Assembly (NCBI RefSeq): GCF_028613635.1
Contig: NZ_JAQRMY010000001.1
Location: forward strand, 1,468,331 to 1,532,330
Reading direction: 5' to 3'
DNA length: 64,000 nucleotides
Source of the DNA: Devosia sp. ZB163
Lineage (GTDB): Bacteria; Pseudomonadota; Alphaproteobacteria; Rhizobiales; Devosiaceae
Shown: positions 52,725 through 62,947 of the stretch, in pieces
How positions within the stretch are numbered: position 1 is the stretch's first letter
How the letters are laid out: each line of letters begins with the position of its first letter
Notes under the pieces: model-generated
Seen by the model: only the letters and a program-made list of their open reading frames with translations
Database searches by the model: none
Told to the model about the DNA's origin: nothing
Translations under genes and position numbers: made by a program

Positions 52725-53866
52725 GTGAACACCCTTGTGACCGAGTAATTGAAGACCACGCTCATCAGCACGCCGAGGAGGCCCGCCAGATAGAACTGGC
52801 CGTCGAAGGCATAGATCCAGCTGGCAACTGAGACGTTGGCCAGGGCGCCGATAGAGCAAACCGCGTAAAAGCTCAACAGCCCGCTGAGGTAGCGCCAGCC
52901 CCTGAGCTTCTTGTTCGCATAGGTCAGCTCGTTGTTGAGCACGAAGTTGAACGTCATGGCGACCACCGTCGCCAGCGCCTGCGCCCAGAAGAAGTTGAAG
53001 GCGAACTGCTCGTGCGCCAGCCACAGCGTGCCCATGTGGACAACCACGCCGAAGCCACCCACCAGCCCGAACAGCAGGAAGCTGGTCGGCAGAAGTCCGC
53101 GGCTGAGCTTGGAAACGACGAGCCCCAGGAACTGGACGACGACCAGCGAACTCATCTTGCTTTCGCCCGCATGGCGCGGCCGGAAGGTGTAGGGCACCTC
53201 GGAAATGCGCAGCTCGCGGCCCTGCCGGGCATGGGTGCGCCCGGCCGAGACGATGATGTCGAGCAGGATTTTGAAGCCCTCGTCGCTGAGCGAAGGTGCG
53301 ATCTCGTCGAAGATCTCGCGGCGCATCAGGAAGAAGCCGCTCATCGGATCGCTCAGGGCCTTGCCGGTGAGGATGCCGGAGAGGCGGGTGGCCAGCTTGC
53401 TGCCGGCCTCGCGGGTCCTGGAGAGGCCACCGCCGACGCTGCCCTCGTCGCCATAGCGGGTGCCGACGACGATGTGGTCGCCGGCGCGTGCCTTTTCGAG
53501 CATGTGCGGCAGGATGGTCTCGTCGTGCTGCAGGTCCGCGTCGATGACGGCGAAGTAGGGGGCCGCGCTGGCGAGGATGCCCTCGATGACCGCGGAGCTC
53601 AGTCCGCGCCGGCCGATGCGATGGATCGCGCGGACATTCTGGTGCTGGCGCGCCATCTCGCGCACCACCTCGGACGTTCCGTCGGGCGAGTTGTCGTCGA
53701 CGACGATGAATTCGAATGGCGTGTCGCCGAGCGCCGCCGTGACCTTCTCGTAGAGGAGGCCGACATTGTCGCGCTCGTTGTAGCTGGGGACGATGATCGC
53801 GAGTTCGGGGGCAACCCAAGGCTCGGGCGATTTCTTCGCGTAGGTGTCGAACTGAACGACGCTCAC
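52715..53866 (-). CDS. GT2 glycosyltransferase fused to GtrA-like membrane domain
   Basis: 383 aa from the GTG at the complement of 53864-53866. Residues about 18-240 are a GT2 domain of the dolichyl/polyprenyl-phosphate sugar-transferase type: IIVPSYNERDNV, VVDDNSPDGT, VIDADLQHDE (DxD) and SGFFLMRRE. Residues about 255-380 hold four GtrA-type membrane helices (FLLFGLVGGFGVVVHMGTLWL...). Function: makes a lipid-linked sugar (for example polyprenyl-P-Glc/Man) and moves it across the membrane for later transfer to polysaccharide or protein, consistent with the GT39-type transferase at 56741-58276. The sugar is unknown. Confidence 0.88.
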   Translation of the reverse strand: MSVVQFDTYAKKSPEPWVAPELAIIVPSYNERDNVGLLYEKVTAALGDTPFEFIVVDDNSPDGTSEVVREMARQHQNVRAIHRIGRRGLSSAVIEGILASAAPYFAVIDADLQHDETILPHMLEKARAGDHIVVGTRYGDEGSVGGGLSRTREAGSKLATRLSGILTGKALSDPMSGFFLMRREIFDEIAPSLSDEGFKILLDIIVSAGRTHARQGRELRISEVPYTFRPRHAGESKMSSLVVVQFLGLVVSKLSRGLLPTSFLLFGLVGGFGVVVHMGTLWLAHEQFAFNFFWAQALATVVAMTFNFVLNNELTYANKKLRGWRYLSGLLSFYAVCSIGALANVSVASWIYAFDGQFYLAGLLGVLMSVVFNYSVTRVFTWR

Positions 53867-54036
53867 GTCGGCTCCGGTGGTTTGTCGGCTTGGCACTACT
53901 GCCAGCAGCGCGGCTTGGCAACGTAGCATCGCGGCAGTTTACGGTTTCTATCGGGCCGCAAACGCGCCCCACGCCTGCCGGTTGCATGTCTCTGTCATGC
54001 GGCAGCGCTATGCTCGGATTCTCGGTGGCGGCCAAC

Positions 54037-54065
54037 TTGACTCGTTCCGGACCCCCTCCTATATC
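54037..54065 (+). promoter_or_regulatory. sigma-70-type promoter of groESL
   Basis: -35 TTGACT at 54037-54042 and -10 TATATC at 54060-54065 with a 17-base spacer. It lies 13 bases upstream of the CIRCE operator. Confidence 0.75.
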
Positions 54066-54078
54066 CCGGGTCAGCTGG

Positions 54079-54105
54079 TTAGCACTCCTCGCGTTTGAGT
54101 GCTAA
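54079..54105 (+). promoter_or_regulatory. CIRCE operator (HrcA binding site)
   Basis: Perfect TTAGCACTC (54079-54087), 9-base spacer, GAGTGCTAA (54097-54105). This is the conserved heat-shock operator bound by HrcA, placed between promoter and groES. Confidence 0.96.
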
Positions 54106-54139
54106 CAGTGCGAGTTCATCGAGGCTTATAGGAGCAAAA

Positions 54140-54430
54140 ATGGCTTTCCGTCCTCTGCACGACCGAGTGGTCGTCCGGCGCGTCGACAGCGAGGAAAAGA
54201 CCGCTGGCGGCATCATCATCCCAGACACCGCTAAGGAAAAGCCCTCCGAGGGCGTCATCGTGTCCGTGGGCCCCGGCGCCCGCGACGAGTCCGGCAAGAT
54301 TGTTCCGCTGGACGTCAAGGAAGGCGACCGCATCCTCTTCGGCAAGTGGAGCGGCACCGAGGTCAAGCTCAACGGTCAGGATCTCCTGATCATGAAAGAG
54401 TCCGACATCATGGGTGTGATCACCGCGTAA
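54140..54430 (+). CDS. groES: co-chaperonin GroES
   Basis: 96 aa, starting at ATG 54140 after AGGAG (54130-54134). [12 protein letters not shown] at the start, the mobile loop [21 protein letters not shown] and [11 protein letters not shown] at the end identify it. Caps the GroEL cylinder during ATP-dependent folding. Controlled by the CIRCE site; groEL follows after 55 bases. Confidence 0.98.
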   Translation: MAFRPLHDRVVVRRVDSEEKTAGGIIIPDTAKEKPSEGVIVSVGPGARDESGKIVPLDVKEGDRILFGKWSGTEVKLNGQDLLIMKESDIMGVITA

Positions 54431-54473
54431 GGCTTGTGCCTCTCACGGTTTCCCCCTTTCAAACGTAACGTAA

Positions 54474-56126
<1,653 letters not shown>

Positions 56127-56173
56127 GAAGTCCGGCCCAGCCGACAAGATCAGGCCTTCTCGCGAAGGTCACG

Positions 56174-56211
56174 AACGGGAGGGCGGTCCTTGCGGGCCGC
56201 CCTTTCGTTTT
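56174..56211 (+). terminator. Rho-independent terminator of groESL
   Basis: A 13-bp stem (AACGGGAGGGCGG at 56174-56186 with CCGCCCTTTCGTT at 56197-56209, including two G-T pairs), 10-base loop, and short T-run after it. Confidence 0.85.
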
Positions 56212-56397
56212 GGCGGATTTCAGATATCGTCTTCGCCGATCCGGATCATCTTCACGGTGCCGTGCCGCCCCAGCATCGCCACTCTGGTGCCCTACGGATG
56301 AATGACCGCGGAGCGCGGCATTCAGAATCCGGTCAGGATCGAGCAGTTTCCAAGGCAGCCGAACTGACCTATATGAGTTCCAGACGCGAGCGAGACG

Positions 56398-56622
56398 ATG
56401 AACATCTTCGACAAGAGCTTCAGCCCTTCGGAAGCGCAGTTGCGCTACCTCGATGCCGATTATGTCGTACTGCGCCCCGGCAGCTTCGTCCGCTGCGCCA
56501 TCACCGGCACACCTATCCCCTTGGACGAGCTGACTTATTGGAACGTCGACCGCCAGGAGCCCTACCTGAACGCCGAAGCGGCATACACGGCCCACCAGCG
56601 CCACGGCATACCGGCCCGCTGA
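56398..56622 (+). CDS. DUF2093 family small protein
   Basis: 74 aa, matching the DUF2093 pattern of alphaproteobacteria: YLDADYVVLRPGSFVRCAITG, then IPLDELTYWNVDRQEPYLNAEAA. Cytoplasmic, no known function; one Cys. Its ATG at 56398 follows the groEL terminator by 186 bases. Confidence 0.8.
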   Translation: MNIFDKSFSPSEAQLRYLDADYVVLRPGSFVRCAITGTPIPLDELTYWNVDRQEPYLNAEAAYTAHQRHGIPAR

Positions 56623-56740
56623 TTGTGCCGGGGAATTCCCCGGTCGTATTCCTGAGGAGCGCGGGAAGGTATTCCGAACAGCGCAGTTCCGTGTTCTACG
56701 TGCGCCCAAGACGGTTCCTCGCCCCAACCAACAGGCCCGC

Positions 56741-58276
56741 ATGACCGCAGCGACAGATACCAACATTCCGTTCGGGACGACCCTGCAGCGGGGCCTCAAC
56801 GGTGCGGAACTGTTCACAGCCGCCGTTCTGGCGGCGACGTTACTGGCCAAGCTCTGGGTGGTACTCGGCGTCGGACTTGATGGCGACGAGGCCTACTACG
56901 CCATGTGGTCGGCCTACCTGTCACCCGGCTATCTCGACCACCCTCCCGGCATCGCCGTTGCCATTGCCGCCGGGCGGTTGCTGGCCGGCGACACGGTGTT
57001 GGGCGTGCGCCTGCTTCCCCTGGTCTTCGGCCTGGTCACGCTGCTGGCCCTCTATCGCACGACGCGGCTGCTGGTTCCCGGTCGAACTCCTGCTGCGCTC
57101 GCAGTGGCCTGGTATTGCCTGAGCGGGCAGGCTGCCCTCAGCCTCGTCGCCACACCGGATTCCCCCTCGATCCTGTTCTGGATGCTGTCGCTCTGGGCCG
57201 CTGCCGAGGCCGTCACGGCCAAGCGCCCGACATGGTGGCTGCTGGTCGGCGTGTTCGCCGGGGCGGGGCTCGCATCCAAGTACACGAACGCATGGCTGGG
57301 CGTGGGACTGGTGCTCTACCTGCTCGCAACGCCCGAGGGGCGCCGGCAGTTCGGCCACTGGCAGCTCTGGGCCGGCGGGGCCCTCGCGCTTGCCGTGTTC
57401 TCGCCGGTGCTCTGGTGGAACTATCAGCACGACTGGCGCTCGTTCCTGTTTCAGGGGGCGCGCATCACCAGCACAGAGTCGGGACGGGGCAACCTGACGC
57501 TCGAGTTCCTGGTCAGCCAGGCCGCGTTCATTGGGCCTGTGATGCTCGTGTGCGCGCTGCTCGCCATCGTCGGCTACTTCTTCGGCCTGGGCAGGCGGCA
57601 GGGCGCCGACCTTGCGCTGCCAGTGCTGACCACATTGCCGCTTCTGGGCTACTTTCTCTTCCACTCACTCCACTCAAGGGTCGAGACCAACTGGACCCAT
57701 CCGATCGCTCCGGTGCTTGCGCTGCTGGGCGTAGCCTTCGTCTGCCTGTTGCCGAGGGCGCGAGGGTGGCTGGTGCCGGTGGCGACGGCCGCTCATGCGA
57801 TCATTGGCGTCTCCGTGATCGCCTTCATCTACGTGCAGGCCGTGCTCCATCCGCTCAATCTCGGCGCGGTGGACCGAACGGGCCTGCTGCGCGGCTGGGA
57901 GGGGGTCTCGACCGGCGTCCGCGAAGCCGCCGACGCCGCGGGGGCGAAGGTGATCTGGACCGAGGCGAGCTACCAGGTGACGGGCGAGCTCTTTTTCCAC
58001 GGCCGCGCCGAGGGCGACCCGCGCCCGGTTCGCGACATTGTCCAGCACGAGCGCTACGACTTCATCCCGCCCGGCGAGCGCTTCCCGGCTGAAATGCCAG
58101 CGGTGCTTGTCCGGCGGGCAGCTTCACCACAGGCTGCGGTGGAACTGAGCCCACGGCCCGAGTTCGGGGTCTCGCGCCTCGTGGCGGTTGTACCGCGCGA
58201 TGATGGGCACAGACGCGAATACTACGCGGTTTTCGCGGTTTCCGAGCCGACGGCGGCCTTCCCCGGCACGGACTGA
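56741..58276 (+). CDS. GT39 / ArnT-like membrane glycosyltransferase
   Basis: 511 aa polytopic membrane protein of the PMT_2 group. First loop motif DGDEAYYAMWSAYLSPGYLDHPPG contains the acidic pair typical of lipid-linked sugar transferases; about ten membrane helices; a soluble C-terminal domain follows. Expected to transfer a sugar from a polyprenyl-phosphate donor to lipid A or another envelope acceptor, and thus to work with the GT2-GtrA protein. Its 3' end overlaps the convergent O-antigen ligase gene by 55 bases. Confidence 0.8.
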   Translation: MTAATDTNIPFGTTLQRGLNGAELFTAAVLAATLLAKLWVVLGVGLDGDEAYYAMWSAYLSPGYLDHPPGIAVAIAAGRLLAGDTVLGVRLLPLVFGLVTLLALYRTTRLLVPGRTPAALAVAWYCLSGQAALSLVATPDSPSILFWMLSLWAAAEAVTAKRPTWWLLVGVFAGAGLASKYTNAWLGVGLVLYLLATPEGRRQFGHWQLWAGGALALAVFSPVLWWNYQHDWRSFLFQGARITSTESGRGNLTLEFLVSQAAFIGPVMLVCALLAIVGYFFGLGRRQGADLALPVLTTLPLLGYFLFHSLHSRVETNWTHPIAPVLALLGVAFVCLLPRARGWLVPVATAAHAIIGVSVIAFIYVQAVLHPLNLGAVDRTGLLRGWEGVSTGVREAADAAGAKVIWTEASYQVTGELFFHGRAEGDPRPVRDIVQHERYDFIPPGERFPAEMPAVLVRRAASPQAAVELSPRPEFGVSRLVAVVPRDDGHRREYYAVFAVSEPTAAFPGTD

Positions 58277-59523
58277 CCGGCGGCCCCGTGCTTGGGCTGG
58301 GCCGCCAGGCTCAGGATCGCCATCGTTATGAACGCGTACTGCACGGTGTGGAACTCGAACCCGATCATGATGATCGTGAGCTGGAACACCGCGTAGCCGC
58401 CGCACAGCGTCAGCGCCATGTAGAGCCGGGCCGCGAACTGCGGGTCGCGCGGGGTCCTGAGGACGGCGACTAACGGCGCGACTGACAGGATGAGGAAGCT
58501 TGCGATGCCCGGCAGACCTGCCCCGACTGCAAAGCTGATCAGGCCGTTGTGCAATTGCCTGAACCCCAGCATGGTCTCGACCATGTCCTTGGGCACGTAC
58601 GGTATGATCGCCGGTACCATGTCGAGCCAGCCATAGCCCACCAGGGGCGAGTGCTGGAACGCCTGCCAGGCTCCCCAGTACATCACGAGCCGTTCCTTGG
58701 TCGGGGCGTCTACTTCGCCCCCGAACACGGCTTGCCCCGAGGCGAAGAAGGCATCGATCGCCCTGCTGTATCCAAGCTGCCCTGCAACGACGAGGGCGGC
58801 CGCACCGAGCACAAGGCCGCCCAAGGCAATTGCGACGACGAACTGGCGACGCTTTGCCTGCACGAACGCGAAACAGAACAGGAGTAGCGCCAGGACCGGC
58901 AGGGCAAGCAGAGCGCCGCGCGTGCCGCTCAGGAGGACCGCGACCGTCCCGATCACCGGGCCAGCGAGAAGCCACCAGGCGGTCCTTGTAGCGGACCCCC
59001 GCACGAACAGGCCCGCTGGTGCGAGAAAGCCCAGCAGCAGCGCCGTGTCCGCGAAATGGAACGCGCTCATCAGCGGCTGTCCGGCCCGATCCAGGCCAAG
59101 CACGACGACCTGCACGAACGCGACGACGAGGGCGATGCTGGCCCCGGCCAGCGACAGCCAGCTGATCATGGCGGCGCCGTCGACGCTCGCGAAGCGCTCG
59201 AGCTGCCACCGGAAGGGGATGGCGAGCAACAGGGGCAGGAAGTTGATCGCGAACAGCAGGTCGCGCGGCTCTTCGGCCGTGAACATGAAAGCGAACGACG
59301 GCAAGGCTGCCGCCGCGACAAACAGCAGGTCTATCGGGTTGGAACTGCGCGCCCTGAACGCATCGCGTATCGTTGGCGTGGCGAGTGCAGCGAGCGCACC
59401 GAGGAAGATGAAATAGGTCGTCAGCCTTCCCGCGATGCAGGGAAGGGCAAACAGAAAGACGATGACGCCCCAGGAGGCGAACCGGACATAGGCGGGCGCC
59501 TCGGCTCTGACCTCGGTGTTCAT
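58222..59523 (-). CDS. O-antigen ligase / polymerase family membrane protein (WaaL/Wzy-like)
   Basis: 433 aa with about ten membrane helices and a large periplasmic loop, ending in [15 protein letters not shown] (the His of the Wzy_C motif). Start ATG complement of 59521-59523, which overlaps the kdsA stop (ATGA). As last gene of the KDO operon it probably attaches O-polysaccharide to the lipid A core; ligase and polymerase activities cannot be told apart from the sequence. The 3' end is antisense to the GT39 gene for 55 bases. Confidence 0.8.
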   Translation of the reverse strand: MNTEVRAEAPAYVRFASWGVIVFLFALPCIAGRLTTYFIFLGALAALATPTIRDAFRARSSNPIDLLFVAAAALPSFAFMFTAEEPRDLLFAINFLPLLLAIPFRWQLERFASVDGAAMISWLSLAGASIALVVAFVQVVVLGLDRAGQPLMSAFHFADTALLLGFLAPAGLFVRGSATRTAWWLLAGPVIGTVAVLLSGTRGALLALPVLALLLFCFAFVQAKRRQFVVAIALGGLVLGAAALVVAGQLGYSRAIDAFFASGQAVFGGEVDAPTKERLVMYWGAWQAFQHSPLVGYGWLDMVPAIIPYVPKDMVETMLGFRQLHNGLISFAVGAGLPGIASFLILSVAPLVAVLRTPRDPQFAARLYMALTLCGGYAVFQLTIIMIGFEFHTVQYAFITMAILSLAAQPKHGAAGQSVPGKAAVGSETAKTA

Positions 59524-60368
59524 CCCGTCGTGACCCGGCTCTTCGCGATCGCGTCGAGTGCCTTGAGTTCGGCGACGAGCCCTTCGATCTGGTCGAGCGG
59601 AATCATGTTGGCGCCGTCTGACGGCGCGTTGTCCGGGTCTTCGTGCGTCTCGATGAAGACGCCCGCGACGCCTACGGCCACCGCCGCCCGCGCCAGGACC
59701 GGCGCATACTGCCGTTCGCCGCCCGAGGACTCGCCGCGCCCGCCGGGCTGCTGCACCGAGTGCGTCGCATCGAAGATCACCGGCTTGCCGGTTTCGGCCA
59801 TGATCGGCAGGCCGCGCATGTCGACCACCAGCGTGTTGTAGCCGAAGCTGGTACCGCGCTCGGTGAGGAGCACGCCCGATGCGCCGGCTCCATCCAGCTT
59901 CTTGGCAACGTTCTTCATGTCCCAGGGCGCCAGGAACTGGCCCTTCTTGACATTCACCACCTTGCCGGTCGCGGCGGCGGCGACGAGCAGGTCGGTCTGG
60001 CGGCTCAGGAACGCCGGGATCTGGAGGATATCGGCCACCTCGGCGACGGGCGCGCACTGCTCGCGCTCATGGACGTCGGTGGTGACCGGCAGACCCGTCT
60101 CAGACTTCACCGCCTCGAGGATGCGCAGCGCCTCATCGAGGCCGAGCCCGCGATAGCTCGCAGAGCTCGTGCGGTTGGCCTTGTCGAACGACGACTTGTA
60201 GACCAGCGGGATACCTTGCCGGTCGGCGAGTCCTGCGAGAAAGCTCGCGGTCTTGAGGGCGTGATCGCGGCTCTCGATTACGCAAGGCCCCAGGATGAAG
60301 GCGAGCGGAAGCGTCGACCCGAAACCGACGCGGCCGCCCCTGGACGCGTCGATGAAAACCTGCTGCAT
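59520..60368 (-). CDS. kdsA: 3-deoxy-8-phosphooctulonate synthase
   Basis: 282 aa class I DAHP/KDO-8-P synthase. [56 protein letters not shown] and [12 protein letters not shown] are all characteristic. Condenses arabinose-5-P with PEP to KDO-8-P. Start ATG complement of 60366-60368, overlapping the stop of the upstream phosphatase-like gene. Confidence 0.96.
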   Translation of the reverse strand: MQQVFIDASRGGRVGFGSTLPLAFILGPCVIESRDHALKTASFLAGLADRQGIPLVYKSSFDKANRTSSASYRGLGLDEALRILEAVKSETGLPVTTDVHEREQCAPVAEVADILQIPAFLSRQTDLLVAAAATGKVVNVKKGQFLAPWDMKNVAKKLDGAGASGVLLTERGTSFGYNTLVVDMRGLPIMAETGKPVIFDATHSVQQPGGRGESSGGERQYAPVLARAAVAVGVAGVFIETHEDPDNAPSDGANMIPLDQIEGLVAELKALDAIAKSRVTTG

Positions 60369-61009
60369 CAAAACAAACCTTTGTCGCCGGGTGTCTCCCC
60401 CGGCCTTGCATTCCAACCAACAAGATGGAAATCGGCAACGTCGCCGACCTCGACCAGACCATAACTTCCGGTCCGGAATTTGGCGCTCGCCCGGTTATCC
60501 CCAACCTTGAGGCCGAGCGCCGCCAGAGCGAACCGCGCCGCACCGTTGCTGGTGACCAACAGAATCGTGCCGTAGGGCAGTTCCTCCGCGACCCGCTCCA
60601 CGAATTCCCGCCACGCCGGAACGCGCCATTGCGCCCCAACTTCCCAGCCCTCGGGGGCTATCCACTCTGTATCCCACAGCGTGATGGCGTCGTTACCCAA
60701 ACGCGCAATTACGTCGGCCTCCAGCTGGCCTTCGTCGGGACCATGATCGATCTCGGTGAGAAAGCTCGCCGTCTCGACCGGTATTGCCTGCTCGGCGACG
60801 ATGAGCTCCGCAGTGCGGCGGGCGCGCTGCAGCGGGCTGGTGAGCACGCGATCAAAACGCACGCCGTTGGCCTCGAAATGTCGGGCCAGGGCCTTTGCCT
60901 GTTCCTCACCGGCGGCGGTGAGCGGGAGATCGGTTCGGGACCCGATCCGGCGCGGTGGCTCGTCCGCCTCGAAGGTGTTGCCATGGCGGACGATAACCAG
61001 CCTGGTCAT
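60368..61009 (-). CDS. histidine phosphatase-superfamily protein in the KDO operon (KdsC replacement candidate)
   Basis: 213 aa. The RHG motif is VIVRHGN (H9), followed by [19 protein letters not shown] and [14 protein letters not shown], and [10 protein letters not shown]. The usual second catalytic His (VSHGG) is replaced by Asn in VTSNGAARF (N155). Its gene overlaps kdsB upstream (ATGA, 61006-61009) and kdsA downstream. The KDO pathway needs a KDO-8-P phosphatase (KdsC, HAD family), and no kdsC is seen, so this protein is a candidate for that step. Activity is inferred only from position and fold. Confidence 0.75.
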   Translation of the reverse strand: MTRLVIVRHGNTFEADEPPRRIGSRTDLPLTAAGEEQAKALARHFEANGVRFDRVLTSPLQRARRTAELIVAEQAIPVETASFLTEIDHGPDEGQLEADVIARLGNDAITLWDTEWIAPEGWEVGAQWRVPAWREFVERVAEELPYGTILLVTSNGAARFALAALGLKVGDNRASAKFRTGSYGLVEVGDVADFHLVGWNARPGETPGDKGLF

Positions 61010-61824
61010 GACCGCCAGTCCACGAAGGGGTCGCCATGCTCGGCGATGAGGCGTACGGCGCGCTCGACGTCTGAAGGGCTGTCGACGCCGCTCATCGTGA
61101 TCCGCGCCGGCGCGACGACGATGGCGCGAATATCGAGGCCGAGCTCGATCAGCCGCAGCTGCTCCAGTCCCTCGAGCTGCTCGTAGTGCGATTGCGGCGC
61201 GGCCTCGAATGCCTCGAGCGCCGGCACGCGGTAGCAGTAGAGGCCGATATGCTGCAGCACCGGCGACAGTTCCGACTGCTGGCGGAGATCGCTCTCCTTG
61301 CGCATGTAGGGGAGCACCGACTTCGAGAACCACACGGCCCTTCCGTCGGCGGCCCGGATGCAGGTCGTGCCGCTGGCCGGTGTCGTCCGCTTGTGCGCCA
61401 CCAGCGCATCGAGCCGTGTCCAGTCGAGCTGGACGACCGGTGTCGTGACATCGGCGCTGGAGTTGCGAGCCGCGCGCATGATCTCCACCAGGTGAGCCGG
61501 TGAGGTAAACGGCGCATCGCCCTGCAGGTTCACCACCAGCCCGGCGCTGCGGCCGGTAGCCTTAAGGGCCGCCAGCGCCCGCCCCGAACCCGAGCTGATG
61601 TCGGGCGAGGTCATCACCGTCTCGAGTCCAAGCTCCCGGGCCTTGGCGAGGATGCGCTCGTCATCGGTGGCGACGACCACGTCGGTATCGTCTACCGCGC
61701 GTGCCGCCGCCATCGCCACGCTCGCGACACGCTCGAGGAGGGCACGCCCGGCGATGGGATGCAGCGGCTTTCCGGGAAGTCGCGTCGAGCCATACCGCGC
61801 CGGGATGACGATGAGGTCGCGCAC
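61006..61824 (-). CDS. kdsB: 3-deoxy-manno-octulosonate cytidylyltransferase
   Basis: 272 aa nucleotidyltransferase activating KDO to CMP-KDO. VIPARYGSTRLPGKPLHPI at the N-terminus, VVVATDDERI, VVNLQGDAPFTSP, HIGLYCYRVPALEAF and SGVDSPSDVERAV are typical. Overlaps kdsD upstream (start 61822-61824) and the phosphatase gene downstream. Confidence 0.95.
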   Translation of the reverse strand: MRDLIVIPARYGSTRLPGKPLHPIAGRALLERVASVAMAAARAVDDTDVVVATDDERILAKARELGLETVMTSPDISSGSGRALAALKATGRSAGLVVNLQGDAPFTSPAHLVEIMRAARNSSADVTTPVVQLDWTRLDALVAHKRTTPASGTTCIRAADGRAVWFSKSVLPYMRKESDLRQQSELSPVLQHIGLYCYRVPALEAFEAAPQSHYEQLEGLEQLRLIELGLDIRAIVVAPARITMSGVDSPSDVERAVRLIAEHGDPFVDWRS

Positions 61825-62849
61825 TAGACGAGCCCGACGCGCAGGCAGTCGTGCAGGTGGACGATGCCGACGGGCTTGCCGTCGTCGACGGCGAAGATTG
61901 CGCTGATCCTGGGCGTGAGCGTCGTCATCTGCCGCAGTGCCTCGCTGAGCAGCGAGTCCGGGCCAATGACCCTGGGGCTGACGGTCATCACCTCGCCGGC
62001 CGTCTGCTGCAACAGGCCATCGGCCATGTGCCGGCGCAGGTCGCCGTCGGTGATGATGCCGAGCAAGGTGCCCGCCGCATCGAGAACGCCGGTGCAGCCA
62101 AAACCCTTGGAGGTCATCTCGAGGATCGCGTCGGCGACCGAGGAGCCGGCAGTGACGAGCGGCAGCCGCTCGCCGCCATGCATGACCTCTCCCACCGTGA
62201 GCAGCGCACTGCCAAGCGTACCGCCGGGGTGGAACACGTGAAAATCGGCGGCCCGGAACCCGCGGCGACGCAGCAGCACCACGGCAAGGGCATCGCCTAG
62301 CGCTGCCATCATCGTGGTCGAGGTCGTGGGAGCCGCAGTGATATCGCAGGCCTCGGGCGCGTCGGGCAATTGCACGACGATGTTGGCCGCCTGTCCCAGG
62401 CGCGAGGCCGGGCGGGCCGTGACGAGGGCCAGCGGAATGTCGAAGCGGACGCAGTAGTTGGCGAGTGCCTCGAGTTCGGCGGTGTCGCCGGACTTCGAGA
62501 ACATCACCACCACGTCGGCGGTGGTGATCATGCCGAGGTCGCCATGACTGGCGTCGCCGCCATGAACGAACTGCGCCGGAGTACCCGTCGAGGCCAGCGT
62601 TGCCGCGACCTTGCGCGCGATATGCGCACTCTTGCCGACGCCCGAGAGCACGACGCGTCCGGGCGCGCGCTGGATCAATTCGGCCAGGGCGACGAAGGAC
62701 CCGTCGAGCGTGGCGGCCAGTGCCTCGAGCCCCTGCGTTTCGAGGCGAATGGCGGCACGCGCCTCGTCGAGGCTGACTTGCTGCACGCGTGCGTCGATGG
62801 CGATGGGATAACGCACCTGTGGGCCCGGTCCGCGGCTGGCTGAGGACAT
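61824..62849 (-). CDS. kdsD: arabinose-5-phosphate isomerase (KpsF/GutQ-type)
   Basis: 341 aa. N-terminal SIS domain (VVLSGVGKSAHIARKVAATL, VMFSKSGDTAEL, DAPEACDITAAPTTST) and two C-terminal CBS domains (GLLQQTAGEVMTVSPRVI...). Converts ribulose-5-P to arabinose-5-P, the first KDO step. ATG complement of 62847-62849 is chosen over the upstream ATG. First gene of the minus-strand LPS operon, divergent from waaA over about 98 bases. Confidence 0.93.
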   Translation of the reverse strand: MSSASRGPGPQVRYPIAIDARVQQVSLDEARAAIRLETQGLEALAATLDGSFVALAELIQRAPGRVVLSGVGKSAHIARKVAATLASTGTPAQFVHGGDASHGDLGMITTADVVVMFSKSGDTAELEALANYCVRFDIPLALVTARPASRLGQAANIVVQLPDAPEACDITAAPTTSTTMMAALGDALAVVLLRRRGFRAADFHVFHPGGTLGSALLTVGEVMHGGERLPLVTAGSSVADAILEMTSKGFGCTGVLDAAGTLLGIITDGDLRRHMADGLLQQTAGEVMTVSPRVIGPDSLLSEALRQMTTLTPRISAIFAVDDGKPVGIVHLHDCLRVGLV

Positions 62850-62947
62850 GGCGGCTGGCTTAGCAGCAATTGGCAAAACCTAGCAAGGTTGTGCGGCGCC
62901 ACCGGCCGGGCTAGTGACGGGTTGAACTTGAATGGAGGCCTCCGGGC

